DNA from: AC-32 sp045806105
GTDB taxonomy: Bacteria > Actinomycetota > Thermoleophilia > Gaiellales > Gaiellaceae
Assembly: GCA_045806105.1 (NCBI GenBank)
Contig: JBJMJY010000032.1
Span: 1 to 13,461, forward strand
DNA length: 13,461 bases
Direction of reading: 5' to 3'
Shown in pieces: positions 1 to 7,102 of the stretch; the stretch's first letter is position 1; every line of letters starts with the position of its first letter. Made by a program: the position numbers and the translations under genes. The notes beneath the pieces were generated by a model. It saw nothing but the letters and a program-made list of their open reading frames with translations, was not told where the DNA came from and made no database searches.

Positions 1-232
1 GGACGGAGTTCGTGTTGAGGAGTACCGTCCGGCGGCGTGTATCTGTAATGTTTCCCCCACATGGGGGGTGGCAAATACAGTTGCTGCTTCCGAGAACACC
101 TTACAGGCGAAGTTCGCAGAAATTCCCTTCCACGCACTTCGGTGAATAAGGGCAGGCGGCCGGGGCGTAGTAGCTCTGGTCCTGCCGCCTGCCCTTATCC
201 TCGCTCTAGGAGTAGCAGCGAGAACTCGCTAA
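1..232. other. Gene-free, palindrome-rich left edge
   Basis: No convincing coding region is present; the only open frame (61-249, plus) has a random, Arg/Ser-rich composition. The stretch holds several inverted repeats: GGACGG at 1-6 against CCGTCC at 25-30, CTGTA/TACAG arms around a C5...G5 hairpin near 46-80, the palindrome GCGAAGTTCGC at 107-117, and a perfect 15-bp pair at 146-160/184-198. Bases 1-145 are visibly less GC-rich than the rest of the window. This could be the 3' flank of a gene left of the window, a terminator region, or the remnant of a small non-coding element. Confidence 0.5.
146..198 (-). terminator. Large inverted repeat downstream of the epoxide hydrolase
   Basis: A perfect 15-bp inverted repeat (146-160 ATAAGGGCAGGCGGC against 184-198) encloses a 23-base loop. 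It lies 35 bases beyond the minus-strand stop of the epoxide hydrolase, so it may end that transcript. No long U tract follows, and the loop is large for a classic intrinsic terminator. A second hairpin (200-205/217-222, CTCGCT...AGCGAG) and CGCTA-AC-TAGCG at 227-238, which overlaps the stop codon, lie beside it. Confidence 0.4.
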
Positions 233-1429
233 CTAGCGCAGTGAGGTGAATGCGGCTCGCATCTCCTCAGTGAAGAGCTCCGGCTCTTCCCAGGCGGCGA
301 AGTGGCCGCCCCTATCGACCTCGTTGAAGTAGGTGAGGGTGCCGTACGACCCCCCGACCCAGCTGCGCGGGGCCGCCCAGATCTCGCCGGGGAAGGTGGT
401 GAAGCCCACCGGGACCGAGACCTCGGGAGGAGCCTGGGCGGCCGCGGTCGCGACAGCGGCGGCTCCGTAGCTCTCCCAGTACGACCGGGCCGCCGATGCC
501 CCGGTGCCGGTCAGCCAGTACAGCGTGATGTTGTCGAGGATGTGGTCCCGGGTGAGATTGCCCGTCGGCTGCCCCTCGACGAAGGCGCGGGACATCTTGT
601 AGTAGCTGTCCGTGTCGTGGTCGAGCATCCAGGCCGCCAGGGCGACGGGTGAGTCCAGCAGGGCGTAGCCGATCGTCTGCGGCCGGGTGGCCTGCTCCAG
701 GAAGTAGGCGAAGCCGGTGGCCTGGAACTCGGCGAGCGCAGCCGCCGCCGCGCGTTCCTGCTCGGTGTCGGCCGGCTGGGGACCGCCCAGCGCCGTCACG
801 AGCAGGTTCATGTGGATGCCCAGCAGGCCCTCGGGCGCCTGGCGGCCCATCGCGTCGCTGACTCCGGCGCCCACGTCGCCGCCCTGGGCGACGTACCGGG
901 AGTAGCCGAGGCGCCGCATCAGCTCCGCCCAGGCGTGCCCGACGCGACCGACACCCCAGCCGAGCTCGGTCGGCTCGCCGGAGAAGCCGTAGCCGGGCAG
1001 GGACGGCAGCACGAGGTCGAACGCGTCCTCGGCGCGTCCACCGTGCGCGGTCGGGTCGGTGAGCGGGCCGACGGTCTCGAGCAGCTCGATGACCGAGCCG
1101 GGCCAGCCGTGGGTCATGATCAGCGGCAGCGCGTTCTCGTGCGGCGACTTCACGTGGATGAAGTGGATGTCCACCCCGTCGATCTCGGTCGTGAACTGCG
1201 GGAGCGCGTTCAGCCGCGCCTCGCACGCGCGCCAGTCGTGATCGGTAGCCCAGTAGCGAACGAGCGCCTGGATCGTCGCCAGCTGCACGCCCTGCGACCG
1301 ATCTTCGACGAGCTCCTTGCTGGGCCAGCGCGTCGCCGCGATGCGCCGGCGCAGGTCGTCGATCTGCTCCTCTGGAATGTCGACCTGGAACGAACGAATC
1401 TCGGTCGCGGTCTCGACGGTGCTGCTCAT
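233..1429 (-). CDS. Epoxide hydrolase (EHN-type, microsomal-like)
   Basis: An alpha/beta-hydrolase of 398 residues that adds water to epoxides through a covalent aspartyl ester; the natural substrate cannot be read from sequence. Residues about 10-120 match the N-terminal EHN domain found in mammalian EPHX1-like enzymes. The oxyanion motif is HGWPGS (107-112). The likely nucleophile is D185 in GGDVGAG, the acid partner E349 in FPGEI, and the base H376 in GGHFAAWEEPELF; Y317 in RSYWES fits one of the ring-opening tyrosines. All expected catalytic residues are present and the length is normal. The ATG at 1429 was chosen because a strong Shine-Dalgarno (GGGGAGG) precedes it, although the frame stays open 29 codons further upstream. 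No signal peptide is seen, so it is probably cytoplasmic. It is transcribed divergently from the sigma factor gene. Confidence 0.93.
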   Translation of the reverse strand: MSSTVETATEIRSFQVDIPEEQIDDLRRRIAATRWPSKELVEDRSQGVQLATIQALVRYWATDHDWRACEARLNALPQFTTEIDGVDIHFIHVKSPHENALPLIMTHGWPGSVIELLETVGPLTDPTAHGGRAEDAFDLVLPSLPGYGFSGEPTELGWGVGRVGHAWAELMRRLGYSRYVAQGGDVGAGVSDAMGRQAPEGLLGIHMNLLVTALGGPQPADTEQERAAAAALAEFQATGFAYFLEQATRPQTIGYALLDSPVALAAWMLDHDTDSYYKMSRAFVEGQPTGNLTRDHILDNITLYWLTGTGASAARSYWESYGAAAVATAAAQAPPEVSVPVGFTTFPGEIWAAPRSWVGGSYGTLTYFNEVDRGGHFAAWEEPELFTEEMRAAFTSLR

Positions 1430-1445
1430 GCCGGCCTCCCCTTGG

Positions 1446-1458
1446 TCGCGTGACGCGA
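1446..1458. promoter_or_regulatory. Palindromic operator candidate upstream of the epoxide hydrolase
   Basis: TCGCGT-G-ACGCGA is a perfect 6-bp inverted repeat about a single base. It lies 17-29 bases upstream of the epoxide hydrolase start, just beyond its ribosome binding site, in the 115-base spacer shared with the divergent sigma factor. Position and symmetry suit a dimeric repressor, but no regulator gene of that kind is in the window. CG-rich palindromes also arise by chance at this base composition. Confidence 0.3.
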
Positions 1459-1489
1459 AGTGCCCTGCCGACTCCAATAAGCCGCGGCC

Positions 1490-1517
1490 GTGGCAATCCA
1501 AGCGGGAGTGCGACAAT
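1490..1517 (+). promoter_or_regulatory. Weak candidate promoter for the sigma factor gene
   Basis: GTGGCA (1490-1495), a 16-base spacer and GACAAT (1512-1517) each match 4 of 6 bases of the vegetative -35 and -10 consensus. They sit about 27 bases before the GTG start, followed by the ribosome binding site. The match is modest and could be chance. Confidence 0.25.
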
Positions 1518-1544
1518 CGAGACTTCGCGACCGGGAGAGTCCTC

Positions 1545-2339
1545 GTGACTCAGGAACGACTCACAGCACGCCAGGAGCGGGACCTGGTGATTGCAGCCGA
1601 ATGTGGCGATTCGGATGCATCCCGAAAGCTCGTCGAGGCGTTCCTACCGGCAATCGGCAGCCTCGCCCTCGGCTTCCGGGGTCGGGTGGTCGAGCACCGC
1701 GAGCTCGTCCAGGAGGGCGTGGCCGGCTTGCTCTTCGCGGCACGCCGTTACGACGCGGAGTTGAACACCCCCTTCTGGGCCTACGCCTCCTTCTGGGTGC
1801 GCAAGGCGATGCAGGAGTTCGTAGCGGAGTTGGCACGACCGGTCTCGCTGTCGGATCGCGCCGTCCGAGACCTTGCTCGTGTGAACGGTGCACGTCGCGA
1901 GCACGAGCAGTCGCACCGCGCCGAGCCCACGACCGAGGAGCTGAGCGGAGCGACCGGGCTCACGCGCGCGCAGCTCGAGAGCCTGCAGGCGACCGAGCGC
2001 ACACCGCGTGCGATGGACGAGCGCCTGGCCGCAGACGGCGAGTCGACGGGGACGCTCGGAGACACGATCGTCGACCCCGCCGGCGAGCAGGCGTACCAGC
2101 AGGTGCTCGACGAGCTCGAGGTCGGGTACCTGCGCGATCTGACGGACGAGCTGGAGGAGCGCGAACGCGTTGTTGTCCGCGCCCACTACGGGCTCGGCGA
2201 GCAGCCGCAGACCCTCAGCGAGATCGGCGCTGGGCTCGGCCTGACCGCCGAGCGCGCGCGCCAGATCGAAGTGGGGGCGCTGAGCAAGCTTCGGGCCAGA
2301 CTCGTGCAGCCCGCACCGCGCCGAAACGACACGATTTGA
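1545..2339 (+). CDS. RNA polymerase sigma factor, sigma-70 family (SigA/SigB-like)
   Basis: A 264-residue promoter-specificity subunit. Residues about 30-100 match region 2, with the helix series LVQEGVAGLLFAARRYD and FWAYASFWVRKAMQEF corresponding to the core-binding and -10/melting parts. Residues about 105-150 resemble region 3. Residues about 197-253 form region 4, with LTDELEERERVVVRAHYGL and a helix-turn-helix TLSEIGAGLGLTAERARQIEVGALSKLR for the -35 element. There is no region 1.1, so it is an alternative rather than the primary factor. The GTG at 1545 is preferred because GGGAGAG stands 5 bases ahead; upstream residues in frame are unlike any sigma factor and overlap the divergent gene. 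The gene 36 bases downstream encodes an anti-sigma-type ATPase, a likely controller. Target promoters are unknown. Confidence 0.9.
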   Translation: MTQERLTARQERDLVIAAECGDSDASRKLVEAFLPAIGSLALGFRGRVVEHRELVQEGVAGLLFAARRYDAELNTPFWAYASFWVRKAMQEFVAELARPVSLSDRAVRDLARVNGARREHEQSHRAEPTTEELSGATGLTRAQLESLQATERTPRAMDERLAADGESTGTLGDTIVDPAGEQAYQQVLDELEVGYLRDLTDELEERERVVVRAHYGLGEQPQTLSEIGAGLGLTAERARQIEVGALSKLRARLVQPAPRRNDTI

Positions 2340-2375
2340 AAAGGGCGCTGCGGCGGCTTATTACATCGCTAGCCG

Positions 2376-3287
2376 ATGAGGACTAACGGACAGCTCAGGC
2401 ACCACGCTCTCGTCTACGAATCGCAGGAGGAGTACCTCGCCCGCGCGGTGCCGTTTCTGAAGGAGGGCATCGAGGCGGGCGAGGGAGCGGTCGTCGCGCA
2501 CACGAAGCCGGGGCTCGCGATGATGCGCGAGGCGCTCGGTCACGACGCCGAGCAGGTCAGGTTCGTCGACGTCAGCTCGGCCTATACCCGGCCGGCGCGG
2601 GCTCTGGGCGCATACCACGAGGTCTTCGTCCGACAGCTCCAGGTGACCGCGACGCTGCGAGCCGTCGCCGACGTCCAGTTCGGTCCCGACCCCGCCGAGT
2701 GGGATCTCTGGACGGGCTACGAGGCCGTCTTCAACCGCTCGTTCGCTCACCTGCCGGCCTGGGTCCTCTGCTCGTACGACGCGAGGGGGACACCGGATCC
2801 GATCATCGCGGGCGTCTGGCAAACCCATCCGGAGGTCGTCGCCGACGGCGCCGGGAACGCAAGTGACCTCTACGAGGACCCGGACCAGTTGTTGCGCCGA
2901 CTCACGCCGGCCCCGCTGCCGCTGCCGGCACTTCGACCGGTTCCGTTCGGCCGGGACACCGAGGAGTTCCGCGAGCGGCTCGCCCGCGAGATGGTCGCCG
3001 AGGGGGTCGGCGAGGCGAAGGTGCTCGACATGCTGCTCGCCGCCACGGAAGTCGCTACGAACGCGACCCAGCACGGCGGCGGCGTGCAGGAAGTCCGCCT
3101 CGGGCGCACGGAAGGTCGATTCGTCTGCGAGATCGTCGACCGCGGCGACGGCTTCGGCGACCCCGCCGCCGGCTACCTCGCGCCACGAGAAGGAGTCGGT
3201 ACCGGCCTCTGGGTCGCACGACAGCTCACCTGGCGGATCGAGTTCTTCCGCTCAGCAAGAGGCTTCACAGCGCGCATCTGGCTTTAG
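2376..3287 (+). CDS. MEDS sensory domain fused to RsbW-like HATPase (anti-sigma factor type)
   Basis: A 303-residue two-domain regulator. Residues about 8-175 match the MEDS (methanogen/methylotroph DcmR sensory) domain: HHALVYES near the N-terminus, then FLKEGIEAGEGAVVAHTKPG and a Trp/Tyr-rich core. Residues about 190-303 match a GHKL ATPase of the RsbW/SpoIIAB anti-sigma kinase class: N box E225-x3-N229 with H233, the D255-x-G-x-G-F motif, and a glycine-rich lid GVGTGLWVARQL (273-284). No histidine phospho-acceptor domain is visible, so it is not a classical sensor kinase. It starts 36 bases after the sigma factor stop, which suggests a sigma/anti-sigma pair. No anti-anti-sigma (STAS) protein or phosphatase is nearby. 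The start lacks a strong ribosome binding site. Its stop overlaps the stop of the convergent gene. The partner and signal are inferred, not shown. Confidence 0.85.
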   Translation: MRTNGQLRHHALVYESQEEYLARAVPFLKEGIEAGEGAVVAHTKPGLAMMREALGHDAEQVRFVDVSSAYTRPARALGAYHEVFVRQLQVTATLRAVADVQFGPDPAEWDLWTGYEAVFNRSFAHLPAWVLCSYDARGTPDPIIAGVWQTHPEVVADGAGNASDLYEDPDQLLRRLTPAPLPLPALRPVPFGRDTEEFRERLAREMVAEGVGEAKVLDMLLAATEVATNATQHGGGVQEVRLGRTEGRFVCEIVDRGDGFGDPAAGYLAPREGVGTGLWVARQLTWRIEFFRSARGFTARIWL

Positions 3288-3843
3288 CCGTCCGCCGGTT
3301 GCGCGACGGAGTAGCGTGCGCAGACGAAATCGCGGTTCCGCTCGACCTCCTCGAGCCTCAGCTCGAGGTTGCGCGGTAACAGCGGAGCGCCTGCGCCGAG
3401 CGTCACCGGCGCGACGTACACGATCACCTCGTCCAGCAGGCCGGCGTCGGCGAACTGGCCCACCAGATCGCCGCCGCCGACGATCCAGCGATTCCGCTCG
3501 CCGGCGGCCGCGCGCATCTGCTCGTGCACCGCAGCGACGTCCGCGCTCGTGAACTCGATCGGCGCGCCCGGGACGACCGCCGGCTGCCGGTGCGTGAAGA
3601 CCAGCACGGCACCTCGTAGGGCCACGTCCACTCCTCCGGATCCTTGCCCGCGAACTCGTGGTCGAGGATCCACTCGTAGGTCGTCGCTCCCATCGCCAGC
3701 GCGCCGACGCGAGCGATGAAGTCGTCGTAGTTCAGCGGGCCGTCACGGTCCTGTTGCCGGGTGAAGAGCCACTCGAGCGAATGGTCGGCGTCGGCGATGA
3801 AGCCGTCGAGGCTCGTCGCCGTGTAGTACTGCGTCAGGCTCAC
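3284..3843 (-). pseudogene. Dihydrofolate reductase family (RibD C-terminal-like), frameshifted
   Basis: Two minus-strand frames together make one protein of the RibD_C/DHFR-like family. Residues 1-81 (from GTG at 3843) carry the family N-terminus QYYTATSLDGFIADADHSLEWLF and ALAMGATTYEWIL, ending at PYEVPCW. The next frame continues VFTHRQP, then IVGGGDLVGQFADAGLLDEVIVYVAPVTLGAG, ending YSVAQPADG. The shift falls at 3601-3602, where the minus strand reads TGGTCTTC; one more G would give W-V-F and a normal protein of about 186 residues. The family reduces pterin- or pyrimidine-like substrates with NADPH, but many members have no known substrate. This may be a true recent pseudogene or a one-base error in a G run. 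The ribosome binding site before the GTG is weak. Its stop overlaps that of the convergent MEDS gene. Confidence 0.85.
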
Positions 3844-3947
3844 GTCACCCGAATCCTGCCGACGTCGCGATGTTCACGTGGAAGCCGACGATCACGCGCG
3901 CGCAACCGACAACGCAGGCGCCATCGCGACCAGCAGCCCACTCGGCA

Positions 3948-4370
3948 TCAGTGTGCGCCCGAAGCGCTGAGCGGCGCCGCCGCGTACTCCTCGTCGGTGA
4001 CGTGGTCGCCCCAGTTCGCGGGGCTACCGTCGCCGTCCACCTCGAGCATCGCGAGGTGCGTCATGAAGCGGTTCGGTGTGGCGCCGTGCCAGTGCTCCTC
4101 GCCCGGCTCGAAGAAGACGCGGTCGCCGGGGCGGATCAGCTCGATCGCGCCGCCTCGACGCTGTGCCAGGCCGACGCCCTCGGTCACGTAGATCGTCTGG
4201 CCGTTCGGGTGCGTGTGCCACGCCGTCCGCGCGCCCGGCGTGAAGTGGACGCTGCTCGCGCTCAGCCGCGAGCCGGCCGAGGGCGTGGCGACGGCGTCGA
4301 TGAAGACGGTGCCGGTGAACCACTCGGCCGGCCCGGGCGCGGTCTCGACGCTGTTCCTCGTAACCTCCAT
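3948..4370 (-). CDS. Single-domain cupin, manganese hydroxynitrile-lyase-like
   Basis: A 140-residue single cupin barrel. It closely follows the pattern of the Granulicella tundricola hydroxynitrile lyase (recalled, not searched): WFTGTV near residue 17, FTPGARTAWHTHPNGQT, then VTEGVGLAQRRGG, PGDRVFFEPGEEHWHGA, and MTHLAM. Likely metal ligands are H52, H54, Q58 and H93, shifted by one from the reported H53/H55/Q59/H94. Metal-dependent cyanohydrin cleavage is therefore possible, but many relatives are annotated only as cupins and the physiological substrate is unknown. No signal peptide is seen. The ATG at 4370 follows an excellent ribosome binding site, GAGGAGGT. The stop (TGA, 3950-3948) overlaps a further ATG whose frame closes after 18 codons, so true coupling to the DHFR-like gene is not evident. 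Confidence 0.88.
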   Translation of the reverse strand: MEVTRNSVETAPGPAEWFTGTVFIDAVATPSAGSRLSASSVHFTPGARTAWHTHPNGQTIYVTEGVGLAQRRGGAIELIRPGDRVFFEPGEEHWHGATPNRFMTHLAMLEVDGDGSPANWGDHVTDEEYAAAPLSASGAH

Positions 4371-4449
4371 GGTCGACCTCCTCGTCGCTCTGGATTCGGT
4401 GCTACGACCCGAGAAACGTGTTCCACCTCAATCACAACATCGCGCCGTA

Positions 4450-4479
4450 GAGGAGGCGGGCGCGAAGGCCCGCCTCCTC
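4450..4479 (-). terminator. Strong hairpin after the GH3 gene
   Basis: A perfect 12-bp stem (4450-4461 with 4468-4479) closes a 6-base loop GCGAAG. It lies about 10 bases past the stop of the glycoside hydrolase gene in the minus direction. No U tract follows, as is common for hairpin terminators in high-GC actinobacteria. It separates the GH3 gene from the cupin gene. Confidence 0.65.
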
Positions 4480-4489
4480 CGTGAGGGCG

Positions 4490-6889
4490 CTAGTGGATCG
4501 TGAAGCTCGCGGTCAGCGAGCCGACGCGCACCTGGTACGCGCCGGGCTCGACCGCGCGACGGCCCGAGGCGTCGATGTCGCCGGTCGTCACGGCGAGCTG
4601 CGAGACCGGGAATCTGACGTTCACCGCTCGCGACTCACCCCCACCGAGCTCGACCCGCGCCCAGCCGACGAGCCGCCGCGGCGGCACGACGAGCGTGCTT
4701 ACCGGCTGGCTCACGTAGACGGGCACGACGGTCGCGCCGGCACGCGAGCCGGTGTTGGCGACGGTGAAGGTCGCCGTCGCCGTCCCGTGCCTCGAGACCG
4801 AGCCGGTCACCGACAGCCCGCTCGTGGTGAACGTCGTGTACGACAGGCCGAAGCCGAAGGCCCAGCGCGGGTTGTAGCCCGAGCCGGGGCCGGAGTTCGT
4901 CCCGGGCAGCTGGTCGAAGAACTTCGGCTCGTCACCCGGCGTCGAAGGCCCGCCGGTGTCGAAGTCGCCCGCCATGTGGTCGGAGGCGGACGGCCACGTG
5001 ACCGGGAGGTGGCCGCTCGGGTTCACCGAGCCGAAGAGGACGTTCGCAATCGCCGAGCCGCCCTCGGTGCCGGGCAGGTAGGCCATCAGGATCGCCCCGG
5101 CGCCGTTGACGATCGAGTCGGGGCCGAACCCGAGCGGGCGACCCGCGATCACCACGACGATCACCGGCTTGCCGGTCGCCTCGAGCGCCGCGATCAGCTT
5201 CTGCTGGTCTGGCGCCAGCACCGGATCGGGCCGGTCGCCGAGGCCCTCGGCGTAGGCCCGCTCGCCGACAACCGCGACCGCAGCGTCGCCCGACACTGTC
5301 GCGGCGACGGCAGCCTGGATCTGCGCGTCGCTGACCGTCTGGTCGGTCGGGACCGAGATGACGTTGGGGTCGGCCGCCTGCATCGCTTGCAGCACCGTCG
5401 TCGCCGGCGGGATCTGGTCAGGCGGTCCCATGCAGCAGACGTGGTTGCCCGGGTCGTAGACGCCCTGCCAGCTCACGCTCCAGCCTCCGAGCTGGTTGTT
5501 GACGCGATTCATGCTCGGGCCCGTCACGACGACCTTCGCACCCGCCGACAGCGGCAGCGTGGGAGGAGTCCCGGCGTTGCGCAACAGGGTGATCGACTCT
5601 TCCGCCGCCCGCTTCGCGAGGTCGCGGTTCGCCGCGACCGCCGCGTCCGCCTCGTTCGGGTCGACGTACGGGTGGTCGAAGAGGCCGAGCTCGAACTTGA
5701 GCCGCAGGATCCGCTCCACCGACTGGTCGATCCGGCGCTGCGAGACGAGCCCGTTGTGGACGTCCTGGCTCAGGCCGTTGTTCCAGCCGACGTAGTCGAA
5801 CGGCGTCATGCTGACGTCGATCCCCGCGTTCACGGCCTTCGCGATCGCGGTCGGGAAGTCGGCCGCGACGTGGTAAGCAGTCTGCAGCGCCGGCACGTCG
5901 CCGTAGTCGCTGATCACGACGCCCCTGAAGCCGAGTCGGTGCCGCAGCTCCTCGGTCAGCAGGAAGTGCGACGACGTGGCGGGCACGTTGTTGATCGAGC
6001 CGGAGTCGACCATCACGGTTGCCGCGCCGGCGTCGATCCCGCCCGCGTACGGGGGCAGGAAGATGTCCTGCAGGTAGCGGATCGGCAGCTGCGCCTCGAG
6101 GCGGTCGCGGCCGTTGATCGACTGCGAGTAGCCCGCGAAGTGCTTCACAGTCGCGGCAACCTGCGGCGAGTCGAAGCCGCCGCCCTGGATCCCGCGGATG
6201 TTCGCGGCGCCGAGCGCGGCCGCGAGCGCGGGTGCTTCGGCCCAGGTCTCGTAGTAGCGGCCCCAGCGGTTGTCACGCGCGAGGTCCTGCACAGGCGCGA
6301 AGTTCCAGTTCCCGCCGGTCGCGAGCAGCTGCTGCTTCGTCGCGGCTCCCGCGTCACGCGCGAGGTCGGTGTCCCACGTCGCGCCCATCCCGAGCGACTG
6401 CGGGAAGAGCGTCGCCTGGTACGGATGGCCGAAGCCGTGCACGGCGTCGACGCCGTAGATCACCGGGATGTGCAGGCGCGAATGGTCGACCGCGTAATGC
6501 TGGATCGTGTTGTACTGCTCGGCCCAGCCTCGCCCGGTGTTGTCGATGGGGTTGTCGGTGCCGCCGGAGAGGATCGAGCCGGTCTTGTAGTCGATCAGGG
6601 TCCGCTGGAGGCAGGTCGTCTGCAACGGGTCGTTGTTGCCGCCCGCGTTGTTGCAGTCCCCGTTCGCGGGCGGGGTCGTGTCGCGGAGCTTTCCGATCAC
6701 GATCTGGTCCATCTGGCCGACCTTCTCCTCGAGGGTCATGCGATGGAGCAGGTCGTTCACACGGGCGTTGATCCCCGCCTGCGGGTTGAGGTAGAGCGGC
6801 CGGCCGGCGCCTGGTGCCGCGGACACCGCGAGGGTCGCGATGATGAAGGCGGCAAGCAGGACGCCGACGGCCGCGGACAGACGACTCAT
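4490..6889 (-). CDS. Secreted glycoside hydrolase family 3 (beta-glucosidase-type)
   Basis: A 799-residue retaining glycosidase that trims beta-linked sugars from oligosaccharides outside the cell. Residues 1 to about 24 form a signal peptide with a hydrophobic core (VGVLLAAFIIATLAVSAA). The GH3 N-terminal barrel begins at MTLEEKVGQM (51-60), with NFAPVQDLARDNRWGR (196-211), VKHFAGYSQ (248-256) and the nucleophile D328 in VVISDYGD. A GH3 C-terminal alpha/beta domain follows (VVVTGPSMNRVNNQLGGWS; VVGERAYAEGLGDR, a likely site of the acid/base). A fibronectin III-like domain closes the protein (FGFGLSYTTF onward). The length fits the three-domain class. The ATG at 6889 is chosen for its GGAGGA ribosome binding site and for the signal peptide it begins. 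SDY replaces the more usual SDW. It diverges from the 68-residue gene; the substrate could be cellobiose, a xylo-oligosaccharide or another beta-glucan. Confidence 0.93.
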   Translation of the reverse strand: MSRLSAAVGVLLAAFIIATLAVSAAPGAGRPLYLNPQAGINARVNDLLHRMTLEEKVGQMDQIVIGKLRDTTPPANGDCNNAGGNNDPLQTTCLQRTLIDYKTGSILSGGTDNPIDNTGRGWAEQYNTIQHYAVDHSRLHIPVIYGVDAVHGFGHPYQATLFPQSLGMGATWDTDLARDAGAATKQQLLATGGNWNFAPVQDLARDNRWGRYYETWAEAPALAAALGAANIRGIQGGGFDSPQVAATVKHFAGYSQSINGRDRLEAQLPIRYLQDIFLPPYAGGIDAGAATVMVDSGSINNVPATSSHFLLTEELRHRLGFRGVVISDYGDVPALQTAYHVAADFPTAIAKAVNAGIDVSMTPFDYVGWNNGLSQDVHNGLVSQRRIDQSVERILRLKFELGLFDHPYVDPNEADAAVAANRDLAKRAAEESITLLRNAGTPPTLPLSAGAKVVVTGPSMNRVNNQLGGWSVSWQGVYDPGNHVCCMGPPDQIPPATTVLQAMQAADPNVISVPTDQTVSDAQIQAAVAATVSGDAAVAVVGERAYAEGLGDRPDPVLAPDQQKLIAALEATGKPVIVVVIAGRPLGFGPDSIVNGAGAILMAYLPGTEGGSAIANVLFGSVNPSGHLPVTWPSASDHMAGDFDTGGPSTPGDEPKFFDQLPGTNSGPGSGYNPRWAFGFGLSYTTFTTSGLSVTGSVSRHGTATATFTVANTGSRAGATVVPVYVSQPVSTLVVPPRRLVGWARVELGGGESRAVNVRFPVSQLAVTTGDIDASGRRAVEPGAYQVRVGSLTASFTIH

Positions 6890-6929
6890 CGGTCCTCCTC
6901 TCGTGGGGTTGGCGTCCGGCGGGTGCGGG

Positions 6930-6950
6930 GCTCCGACTCGGAGCGGCTCC
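6930..6950. promoter_or_regulatory. Overlapping palindromes in the GH3 upstream region
   Basis: GCTCCGA-C-TCGGAGC (6930-6944) is a perfect 7-bp inverted repeat. Its right arm is shared with a second one, GGAGC-G-GCTCC (6940-6950). The block lies 41-61 bases upstream of the GH3 start, so it could be an operator in DNA or two mutually exclusive hairpins in the leader RNA. Function is unproven. Confidence 0.3.
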
Positions 6951-7088
6951 CCGGGTACGTCGGCCGCAGCAACGATCTGGTGACCCGACGGCTCAGGTCT
7001 CCTCCTCGTCGTTGCATTCGCGCGGTCGGCGGGCGCCGATCGCGACCCGGTCCAACTACCGCGCGCCTCGTTTTCGAAACGGGGCAGA

Positions 7089-7094
7089 TAGGAT
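7089..7094 (+). promoter_or_regulatory. Candidate -10 box for the 68-residue gene
   Basis: TAGGAT fits the TAnnnT pattern and ends 8 bases before the ATG at 7103, which would make the transcript leaderless or nearly so. No clear -35 hexamer is seen at the usual distance. The same bases contain AGGA, which could instead serve as a ribosome binding site. Confidence 0.35.
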
Positions 7095-7102
7095 CTGCAC
7101 CG

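Noticed and set aside
61..249. 62-codon plus-strand open frame at the left edge
   Set aside because: It has random composition and no ribosome binding site, spans the large inverted repeats and runs into the epoxide hydrolase 3' end.
1430..1516. 29-residue N-terminal extension of the epoxide hydrolase
   Set aside because: The family N-terminus begins after the ATG at 1429, which has a strong Shine-Dalgarno.
1317..1544. N-terminal extension of the sigma factor to an ATG at 1317
   Set aside because: The added 76 residues lie antisense to the epoxide hydrolase and its ribosome binding site and resemble no sigma region; the GTG at 1545 has a good ribosome binding site.
3892..3948. 18-codon minus-strand frame overlapping the cupin stop as TGATG
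   Set aside because: The overlap suggests coupling, but the peptide is Ala/Val-rich and very short and has no other support; it could be the remnant of a lost gene.
4481..7102. Very long plus-strand open frame across the GH3 gene
   Set aside because: It is the reverse of a clear GH3 gene, with Arg/Val/Asp-rich composition typical of a high-GC shadow frame. Only its last 68 codons, from the ATG at 7103, look like a real gene.
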